DNA of 7,852 nucleotides from JBQCDV01 sp051960855 (GTDB lineage: Bacteria; Actinomycetota; Actinomycetes; JAJZTN01): NCBI GenBank assembly GCA_051960855.1, contig JBQCDV010000253.1, positions 1 through 7,852 of the forward strand, given 5' to 3'. Of this stretch, positions 1 to 3,904 are shown piece after piece. The number at the start of each line of letters is the position of its first letter. The stretch's first letter is position 1. A program made the translations under genes and the position numbers. The notes under the pieces were generated by a model. It was given only the letters and a program-made list of their open reading frames with translations, did not search any database and had not been told where the DNA came from.

Positions 1-81
1 CACGGGGTCGTCGTCTGCGCATGCAAGCGCCTGCTCCACGGCAGCGTTGAACGCTGCCGACTTCCGGCGGTTGATGGTCAC
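1..81 (-). CDS. Partial small protein of unknown function (N-terminus only)
   Basis: A reading frame runs leftward from a GTG at 81-79 and stays open to the window edge, giving 27 residues that begin VTINRRKSAAFNAAVEQA. An almost perfect Shine-Dalgarno sequence, AAGGAGG, lies six bases before the GTG; this is the main reason to believe the start. The peptide has a basic N-terminus, then an alanine-rich, probably helical stretch, then an acidic CADDDPV. I do not recognise the family and the rest of the gene is outside the window. It is transcribed in the same direction as the tRNA operon to its right, but a 111-bp gap that includes AT-rich sequence separates them, so it probably has its own promoter. 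Its place downstream of a tRNA 3' end would suit an integrated element, but no integrase or att repeat is visible. Confidence 0.5.
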   Translation of the reverse strand, partial: MTINRRKSAAFNAAVEQALACADDDPV

Positions 82-192
82 GGCGGTCCTCCTTGGACCT
101 CGCGCACCGCCCAATCGCACATGCATCGCACGCGTAACTTGTTGATCTTGACGCTAGATGCGTTTATCCCTTTGTTTCTGGGGTCTCCGTGC

Positions 193-267
193 TGGTGGGC
201 GATACTGGGATTGAACCAGTGACCTCTTCCGTGTCAGGGAAGCGCTCTCCCGCTGAGCTAATCGCCC
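193..267 (-). tRNA. tRNA-Val (anticodon GAC), CCA encoded
   Basis: On the minus strand the sequence folds into a complete cloverleaf. The acceptor stem pairs GGGCGAT with ATCGCCC, the anticodon arm is CTTCC-CTGACAC-GGAAG with anticodon GAC, and the T-arm is ACTGG-TTCAATC-CCAGT. The discriminator base is A (position 196), and the 3' CCA is encoded in the DNA (193-195), unlike the other three tRNAs here. It is the last gene of the Gly-Cys-Val operon. It decodes GUC/GUU valine codons. The acceptor and T stems match those of the tRNA-Val(CAC) at 1764-1835, so the two are isoacceptors of one family. Confidence 0.97.
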
Positions 268-304
268 GTGATGGTCGCAACTCGACCCCCGGCTTGCGGG
301 TCCG

Positions 305-375
305 AGGTGGAGACGGGATTTGAACCCGTGTACACGGCTTTGCAGGCCGTTGCCTCGCCTCTCGGCCACTCCACC
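305..375 (-). tRNA. tRNA-Cys (anticodon GCA)
   Basis: The minus-strand cloverleaf has acceptor stem GGTGGAG/CTCCACC, anticodon arm ACGGC-CTGCAAA-GCCGT with anticodon GCA, and T-arm ACGGG-TTCAAAT-CCCGT. The discriminator is U (position 305 complemented), the known identity base for CysRS. No CCA is encoded. It is the middle gene of the operon: 25 bases separate it from tRNA-Gly upstream and 37 from tRNA-Val downstream, so the three probably come from one transcript. Confidence 0.97.
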
Positions 376-400
376 GAGTGAGGCCGTCTCGACCTCTCCG

Positions 401-473
401 AGCGGACGACGGGATTCGAACCCGCGACCCTCACCTTGGCAAGGTGATGCTCTACCAACTGAGCCACGTCCGC
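401..473 (-). tRNA. tRNA-Gly (anticodon GCC)
   Basis: The minus-strand cloverleaf has acceptor stem GCGGACG/CGTCCGC, anticodon arm TCACC-TTGCCAA-GGTGA with anticodon GCC, and T-arm CGCGG-GTTCGAAT-CCCG. The discriminator is U. No CCA is encoded. It is the first gene of the Gly-Cys-Val operon, about 30 bases downstream of the start site predicted from the promoter at 512-541. It reads GGC/GGU, the main glycine codons in GC-rich genes. Confidence 0.97.
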
Positions 474-511
474 ATGCTGCTCGGCCCCGCGGGGCGTTGC
501 TGCGAGAAGAG

Positions 512-541
512 ACTCTAGCCGCTCCCTCGGCCGGACGACAA
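512..541 (-). promoter_or_regulatory. Promoter of the tRNA Gly-Cys-Val operon
   Basis: Read on the minus strand, TTGTCG (536-541, four of six matches to TTGACA) is followed after 18 bases by TAGAGT (512-517), a TANNNT -10 box. Transcription would start near 505, leaving a short leader before tRNA-Gly at 473. The same hexamer, TAGAGT, lies upstream of the other tRNA gene in the window (1747-1752). Assigned by pattern only. Confidence 0.55.
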
Positions 542-588
542 ACCACCCCCGCAGTCGCCTCGCGGCCGCGCCCCGACGCCCCCGACAG

Positions 589-627
589 CCGAACGCCGCC
601 CGCGCGGGAGGCGCGGACGGCGTTCGG
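589..627 (-). terminator. Strong GC-rich hairpin after ssgB
   Basis: A 39-base inverted repeat: ten base pairs (CCGAACGCCG with CGGCGTTCGG), a single C/A mismatch, six more pairs (CCGCGC with GCGCGG) and a five-base GGGAG loop. It begins 19 bases after the ssgB stop and lies between that gene and the tRNA operon promoter. No U-tract follows on either strand, so it is the U-less type often proposed as a terminator in actinobacteria. The perfectly paired stem is seen directly; termination is inferred from position. Confidence 0.7.
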
Positions 628-646
628 GAAGGGGTGCGGGTGCGGG

Positions 647-1126
647 TCAGCCGAGCAGGGACTCCAGCGTCCGGTCGAGGTCGAGCAGCAGGGCCTCCTC
701 GCCCGGCGGCACGGCGGCGTGCATCCGACGCACAAAGCCCTCGAGGGCCCACGCGTCGATCTCGAGCAGCGCCTGGCCGTCGGGGGAGACCAGGGCGAGG
801 CAGACGACGTCGCAGCCGCCCTCGCCGGCGGCGGTCGGCATCCCGGAGCCGTTGGGGTCGCGCCACGCCGGCCACACGCGGACGTCGCCGACGCCGACGG
901 GACGTTCGAGCCCGTCGGACAGCAGGTCGCGGGCGAAGACCCACTCGACGCTGCCGTCGGGGGCGCGGAAGGTGGCGTGCACGGCAAAGGGGTCGGACGG
1001 GTCGTAGCAGAGCTCGACGGTGAGGGACACGCCGACGTCTCCCGGGACCACCAGGCGGACGTCGAGTTCGCTGCGGACCGAGCCGGGCGTGGGCCGACCG
1101 TGGCGGTCGGGCGTCGGGCCGTTCAT
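647..1126 (-). CDS. ssgB: SsgA-family cell-division regulator, SsgB-like
   Basis: This 159-residue protein belongs to the SsgA-like (SALP) family, known only from actinobacteria. In Streptomyces, SsgB recruits FtsZ to future sporulation septa. Core family blocks are present: YDPSDPFAVHATF at 41-53, VEWVFARDLL at 60-69, GDVRVWP at 80-86, and a C-terminal ALEGFVRRMHAAVPPGEE region. Gly142 in the PPG motif aligns with Gly118 of S. coelicolor SsgB, reported as important for its function. The start is the ATG at 1126-1124, with AGGAGG seven bases upstream; the frame is open further upstream but has no comparable ribosome binding site. Compared with the 137-residue S. coelicolor protein it has a Pro/Arg-rich N-terminal extension (about 1-20) and an insertion near 87-105. 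The position, flanked by tRNAs and a divergent PGPG protein with thrS nearby, recalls the ssgB neighbourhood in Streptomyces and supports the orthologue call. Family is certain, exact subfamily less so. Confidence 0.85.
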   Translation of the reverse strand: MNGPTPDRHGRPTPGSVRSELDVRLVVPGDVGVSLTVELCYDPSDPFAVHATFRAPDGSVEWVFARDLLSDGLERPVGVGDVRVWPAWRDPNGSGMPTAAGEGGCDVVCLALVSPDGQALLEIDAWALEGFVRRMHAAVPPGEEALLLDLDRTLESLLG

Positions 1127-1374
1127 CGCTAGTCCTCCTGCTGGGTCTGCAGCGCGTGGGTTGCACGTGTCTGCGTCTGCGCTATCGACGTTGCGAGAGT
1201 GCCCGTGACGTCGTCCAGGAAAACGCCGCAAGGCCCCTGGGGTCACGTCCTGCTGCCGCGGAGGCCTGGTGGGGCCATTACCGCACTGGCCGCAACCGGT
1301 GCAACCGGGCCAAAATCGATCTGCGAGAGGCGGCGCGCGGGCACGAACGGAGGCCATCCGTCGTTGCGGCTGGC
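1127..1374. other. Divergent intergenic region between ssgB and the PGPG gene
   Basis: No gene is supported in these 248 bases. The ssgB ribosome binding site (AGGAGG, minus strand, 1134-1139) is clear. A possible minus-strand promoter is TTGCAC (1299-1304) followed after 18 bases by TAATGG (1275-1280); it would give ssgB a leader of about 140 bases. The same spot holds a direct repeat, GCAACCGG at 1292 and 1301, which could be a regulator site. I found no convincing plus-strand promoter. These assignments are weak. Confidence 0.3.
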
Positions 1375-1420
1375 ATGGACATCGGCATGGAGACCGGCAT
1401 GGAGACCGGCATGGAGACCG
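1373..1420 (+). repeat. 12-bp tandem repeat at the start of the PGPG gene
   Basis: Three units of ATGGAGACCGGC (from 1387, 1399 and 1411, the last ending in G at 1422) follow a diverged copy, ATGGACATCGGC, at 1375. They encode MDIG then three METG. Each exact unit contains both an ATG and a GGAG placed six bases before the next ATG, so the array forms overlapping ribosome-binding and start sites. Confidence 0.85.
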
Positions 1421-1749
1421 GACCAGCCCGGAAGACGGAGCGAGTGGCCGCGCCACAGCCGGCGGCGCCGGGAGAGGCGCGCGCCCGCACGCCCTCCTCG
1501 CCGTTGCGGCGGGCAGCCGTCGCCGTCGCCGGCACCCTGGTCGTGGCACTCGGCGTCGTGTTGCTGCCGCTGCCCGGTCCGGGCATGGTCGTGATCGTCG
1601 CGGGCCTTGGCATCCTGGCCACGGAGTTCGTCTGGGCCGAGCGGCTGTTGAAGCGGGCGAAGGCCTATGCGGCAACGCAGGCGGAACGGGCCAAGCAGCG
1701 GCTGCGCGACCGCAAGGAGGCGCGAAGCCGGGACGCCGGTATCCGCTAG
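1375..1749 (+). CDS. PGPG-motif small membrane protein (TIGR02611/PGPGW family)
   Basis: The longest supported form has 124 residues. Residues 46-64 form a hydrophobic segment (AAVAVAGTLVVALGVVLL), then come LPLPGPG (64-70), a second hydrophobic segment (71-84) and EFVWAERLL. This is the signature of the actinobacterial PGPGW/TIGR02611 membrane proteins, whose biochemical role is unknown. The motif reads PGPGM rather than PGPGW. The C-terminus (about 92-120) is a basic, Ala/Arg/Lys-rich, probably cytoplasmic helix; I see no third membrane segment. The start is ambiguous because ATG codons at 1375, 1387, 1399 and 1411 lie in a 12-bp repeat. Only those at 1399 and 1411 have GGAG six bases upstream, so the true N-terminus may be 8 or 12 residues shorter. 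It is divergent from ssgB over 248 bp, and its stop codon overlaps the possible -10 box of tRNA-Val(CAC). Confidence 0.8.
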   Translation: MDIGMETGMETGMETGPARKTERVAAPQPAAPGEARARTPSSPLRRAAVAVAGTLVVALGVVLLPLPGPGMVVIVAGLGILATEFVWAERLLKRAKAYAATQAERAKQRLRDRKEARSRDAGIR

Positions 1750-1752
1750 AGT
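1747..1752 (+). promoter_or_regulatory. Possible -10 box of tRNA-Val(CAC)
   Basis: TAGAGT ends 11 bases before the mature tRNA 5' end and overlaps the stop codon of the PGPG gene. It matches the -10 box of the tRNA Gly-Cys-Val operon. No recognisable -35 box lies 16-19 bases upstream, so read-through from the upstream gene is an alternative source of this tRNA. Confidence 0.35.
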
Positions 1753-1763
1753 TGCGGCATCCC

Positions 1764-1835
1764 GGGCGATTAGCTCAGCGGGAGAGCGCCTCGTTCACAC
1801 CGAGGAGGTCACTGGTTCGATCCCAGTATCGCCCA
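1764..1835 (+). tRNA. tRNA-Val (anticodon CAC)
   Basis: A full cloverleaf: acceptor GGGCGAT/ATCGCCC, D-arm GCTC-AGCGGGA-GAGC, anticodon arm CCTCG-TTCACAC-CGAGG with anticodon CAC, T-arm ACTGG-TTCGATC-CCAGT, discriminator A. No CCA is encoded (the next bases are CTG). It reads GUG, complementing the GAC isoacceptor at 193-267, which lies on the opposite strand. It is 14 bases after the PGPG gene and 31 before the methyltransferase gene. Confidence 0.97.
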
Positions 1836-1853
1836 CTGGACATCCCGACCCGC

Positions 1854-1859
1854 TAGGGT
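1854..1859 (+). promoter_or_regulatory. -10 box of the methyltransferase gene, probably leaderless
   Basis: TAGGGT fits the actinobacterial TANNNT -10 pattern and ends seven bases before the ATG at 1867. Transcription would therefore start at or next to the start codon, which explains the absence of a good Shine-Dalgarno sequence. No -35 box is evident. Confidence 0.5.
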
Positions 1860-1866
1860 CCGCGCC

Positions 1867-2757
1867 ATGTCAGCCAGGTCGACAAGCAGCCCCCGCTCTG
1901 GCGCCGCGCGTCACGCGAGGTGGAAGCAGGCGGTCAACGCCGCCCTCCGTCCCACGGGTTACCGCCTCACGCGCATCCCTCCGGCAGTCACTCCGGCCGC
2001 CGCTTCCGGCGCCGCCGCGTCCCCTGCCAAGCCGCCGAAGCCGACCGCGCCGCTGCCCGACAAGGGGCCGAGCTTCCCGCACGACTTCGACGAGGGCGTG
2101 CGCTCGATCATCACGACGGTGCGACCCCGCACCATGACCAGCAACGAGAAGCTCTGGTCACTTGTCTCCACGGTCCGCTACGTCGTGCGGCACGAGATCC
2201 CCGGCGCGATCGTCGAGTGCGGCGTGTGGCGCGGCGGCTCGATGCAGGCGGCGGCCCTCACGCTGCTGGAGCAGGGCGTGAACGACAGGGACCTCTACCT
2301 CTACGACACCTATGAAGGCATGACGCCGGCCGGTGACGAGGACCGCCGGCGAGACGGACGGTCGGCTGCGGAACTGCTCGCCGCCTACGACAAGACCAAC
2401 CCCATCTGGGCCGCCGCGACGTACGAGGACGTCGAGCAGGGCATGCGCGACACGGGCTACCCGATGGACCGGGTGACGATGGTCAAGGGACCGGTTGAGG
2501 AGACCGTCCCAGGACCTGACCCCTCCGCACTGCCTGACCAGATCTCGGTGCTGCGTCTCGACACCGACTGGTACGCCTCCACCCGGCATGAGCTCGAGCA
2601 CCTCTACCCCCGCCTCGTGTCCGGCGGCGTGCTGCTGCTCGACGACTACGGCTACTGGGACGGAGCCCGCAAGGCGGTCGACGAGTGGCTCGAGCAGACC
2701 GGCGAACGCCTCCTGCTCCTGCGGATGTCCGAAGGGCGCATCGCGGTCAAGCCCTGA
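1867..2757 (+). CDS. TylF/MycF-type SAM-dependent O-methyltransferase
   Basis: A 296-residue protein of the TylF/MycF/NovP family (PF05711). These are metal-dependent, S-adenosylmethionine-using enzymes that methylate sugar or other hydroxyls, mostly in macrolide and glycan tailoring. Residues 1-70 are Ala/Pro-rich, probably disordered and not conserved. The Rossmann-type domain follows: IVECGVWRGGS (115-125) is the SAM-binding loop, YLYDTYEGMT (144-153) supplies an acidic residue that would hold the SAM ribose, and LRLDTDWYAST (229-239) with LLLDDYGYW (256-264) carries the aspartates expected to bind Mg2+ (around D232/D234 and D259/D260). All key motifs look intact, so it should be active. 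The substrate cannot be told: there is no glycosyltransferase, polyketide synthase or sugar gene nearby. The start is the ATG behind a -10-like TAGGGT. It is followed 78 bases later by the MOSC gene, which appears to have its own promoter. Confidence 0.88.
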   Translation: MSARSTSSPRSGAARHARWKQAVNAALRPTGYRLTRIPPAVTPAAASGAAASPAKPPKPTAPLPDKGPSFPHDFDEGVRSIITTVRPRTMTSNEKLWSLVSTVRYVVRHEIPGAIVECGVWRGGSMQAAALTLLEQGVNDRDLYLYDTYEGMTPAGDEDRRRDGRSAAELLAAYDKTNPIWAAATYEDVEQGMRDTGYPMDRVTMVKGPVEETVPGPDPSALPDQISVLRLDTDWYASTRHELEHLYPRLVSGGVLLLDDYGYWDGARKAVDEWLEQTGERLLLLRMSEGRIAVKP

Positions 2758-2778
2758 CCCGGCCGGTCAGCAACCCCA

Positions 2779-2797
2779 CCTTCCCGAACGCCGTCCG
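2779..2797 (+). repeat. 19-bp motif after the methyltransferase gene, shared with the ssgB 3' region
   Basis: CCTTCCCGAACGCCGTCCG starts 21 bases after the methyltransferase stop. The identical 19 bases occur on the minus strand at 632-614, starting 14 bases after the ssgB stop, in the same orientation relative to transcription. At ssgB it forms part of the perfect hairpin at 589-627; here the following bases pair only partly. Confidence 0.8.
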
Positions 2798-2823
2798 TCT
2801 GGGCGGGCGCGGGAGCGCGTCGT

Positions 2824-2829
2824 TACGGT
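2824..2829 (+). promoter_or_regulatory. -10 box of the MOSC gene, probably leaderless
   Basis: TACGGT lies exactly six bases before the ATG at 2836, in the context GTTACGGTGG, which recurs before the HIT gene. The start codon should be at the 5' end of the transcript. A GGAG (2830-2833) lies only two bases before the ATG, too close to act as a normal Shine-Dalgarno sequence. Confidence 0.55.
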
Positions 2830-2835
2830 GGAGTC

Positions 2836-3510
2836 ATGCCGAAGGTGAGCTCGGTCTGGATCTATCCCGTCAAGTCCATGCAGGGCATCGAGCTGCCCAG
2901 TGCCTCAGTCCTGCTCACGGGCCTCGCCGGCGACCGGCAGTGGTCGGTCGTCGATGCCGAGACAGGCGAGCCGGTCCGTGCCAAGGAGGCGCCTCGGCTG
3001 CGTGAGGTGACTCCCAGCCTCGTGGAGCGCGACGGCGACTGGGAGGTCGCCCTCGACGTGCCCGGGGCACTGCCGCGTCTGACGGGGGAGGCTGCGGAGG
3101 CGGCACTGTCAGCCTTCGTGGGGCGGCCGGTTCGGCTCCAGCGTCAGCTTCCCGGCGAAGCGGGCTACGTCGACGTCGCACCGGTCCACGTCGTGAGCCG
3201 GCAAGCCATCGAGGCGGCTGTCGCAGCCGGCGACTCCTGTGACGCCTGTGACGCGGCTGACCCCCGCGCCAACCTCGTGCTGGACCTGCCTCCCGGTGAG
3301 GACCCCCTCGGCGGCAACGCTGACCCCGCCGCAGCCGACGCGGTCGAACGCGGCTGGGTCGGAGGCGACGTCGCCGTCGGCCAAGCGGTCCTCACCATCA
3401 CCAAGGTCCCCAAGCACTGTCTGGGCGTGTACGCCGAAGTCGTCGCACCCGGTGTGGTCGCCGTCGACGACGAGGTCCGCGCACCCGAGGTCGAGTCCCA
3501 GCAGCCGTAG
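2836..3510 (+). CDS. MOSC-domain protein (molybdenum-cofactor sulfurase C-terminal-like)
   Basis: A 224-residue protein with a MOSC N-terminal beta-barrel segment followed by a MOSC domain. The N-terminus has the typical IYPVKSMQGIEL (9-20) and GDRQWSVVD (32-40). The MOSC part has DPRANLVLDL (142-151) and the conserved cysteine C195 in KVPKHCLGVYA. Family members (C-terminus of Moco sulfurase, YcbX, YiiM, mARC) handle sulfur or bind molybdenum cofactor, and the cysteine is the functional residue. No ferredoxin domain (as in YcbX) or NifS-like domain is attached, so this is a stand-alone form whose redox partner, if any, is encoded elsewhere. A second cysteine cluster, DSCDACDAAD (133-142), is unusual and could bind metal; that is speculation. 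The start is the ATG behind TACGGT. No molybdenum gene is nearby to confirm the role. Confidence 0.87.
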   Translation: MPKVSSVWIYPVKSMQGIELPSASVLLTGLAGDRQWSVVDAETGEPVRAKEAPRLREVTPSLVERDGDWEVALDVPGALPRLTGEAAEAALSAFVGRPVRLQRQLPGEAGYVDVAPVHVVSRQAIEAAVAAGDSCDACDAADPRANLVLDLPPGEDPLGGNADPAAADAVERGWVGGDVAVGQAVLTITKVPKHCLGVYAEVVAPGVVAVDDEVRAPEVESQQP

Positions 3511-3791
3511 CGCTCGCGCCGGCTCCGACCCGAGCTGTTGGTGTTGTGGCACGCGGTCCGATGAGGCTGTCGGAGCTGATGCACGCCAGGAGCTGTTGGT
3601 GCTCCTCACCCCTGCTGTTGGCGCTTTTGCGGCACCTATCCCGCAGAAACACCGACAGCTCGTCTGCCGCGGCCGCAAGAACACCAACAGCTTGTGGGGG
3701 CCGCCGGCGGAGTGGCCGCGGCCAGGGCGGCGCGGGTCCGCGTCCGCTTGCTCGGCACGAAACGCAGCGGCAGCGGCGTGACACCGGTCGG
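3511..3791. repeat. Inverted-repeat cluster between the MOSC gene and thrS
   Basis: No coding region is supported here. Variants of AGCTGTTGGTGTT(C)TTGCGGC recur in both orientations: plus strand at 3532-3550, 3590-3602 and 3614-3632; minus strand at 3641-3661 and 3672-3692; a degenerate copy lies near 3563-3577. The inner pair (3614-3632 with 3641-3659) forms a 19-position hairpin with 15 Watson-Crick pairs, two G-U pairs, two mismatches and an eight-base loop. The outer copies at 3533 and 3692 share an exact 13-base core in inverted orientation. The cluster is well placed to end MOSC transcription and resembles REP-type intergenic elements. 3693-3791 shows nothing further that I can name. 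Confidence 0.75.
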
Positions 3792-3797
3792 TAGCAT
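3792..3797 (+). promoter_or_regulatory. Possible -10 box of thrS
   Basis: TAGCAT is the only good TANNNT match shortly upstream of thrS. It would give a leader of about 100 bases. No convincing -35 box is present at 16-19 bases. In the leader, GCCGGC (3808-3813) can pair with GCCGGC (3819-3824), or GGCGT (3814-3818) with ACGCC (3826-3830); the two hairpins are mutually exclusive. No T-box signature is seen. Confidence 0.35.
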
Positions 3798-3904
3798 CGC
3801 GGGGTCAGCCGGCGGCGTGCCGGCGACGCCCAGCAACAGTCGCTGCGCCGTTCGGGAATGGGTGTGTCCCGCCGGATGGCGCCCGCAGCAGAGGGAGTCC
3901 CACC

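Noticed and set aside
258..1166. Long frames overlapping the tRNA operon and ssgB on both strands
   Set aside because: They run through tRNA genes and consist of low-complexity Arg/Pro/Ala sequence. They are shadows of ssgB and RNA genes.
1275..1304. Confident ssgB promoter or stress-sigma site
   Set aside because: TTGCAC-18-TAATGG is possible but weak, and no clear match to a WhiG, sigma-H or BldN consensus was found. It is noted only as a low-confidence point in the intergenic entry.
1156..1374. Upstream extension of the PGPG gene to an ATG at 1156
   Set aside because: The extra residues have no hydrophobic or family pattern and no ribosome binding site is near that ATG.
1127..1675. N-terminal extension of ssgB up to 342 residues
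   Set aside because: The extension overlaps the divergent PGPG gene, is low-complexity, and the ATG at 1126 has a strong, well-spaced Shine-Dalgarno sequence.
196..1835. The two tRNA-Val genes as attL and attR of an integrated element
   Set aside because: They are on opposite strands, have different anticodons (GAC and CAC) and enclose core genes such as ssgB. They are ordinary isoacceptors.
3798..3904. T-box riboswitch controlling thrS
   Set aside because: No T-box consensus (TGGNACCGCG-like) and no specifier stem is visible in the short leader; only small alternative hairpins are seen.
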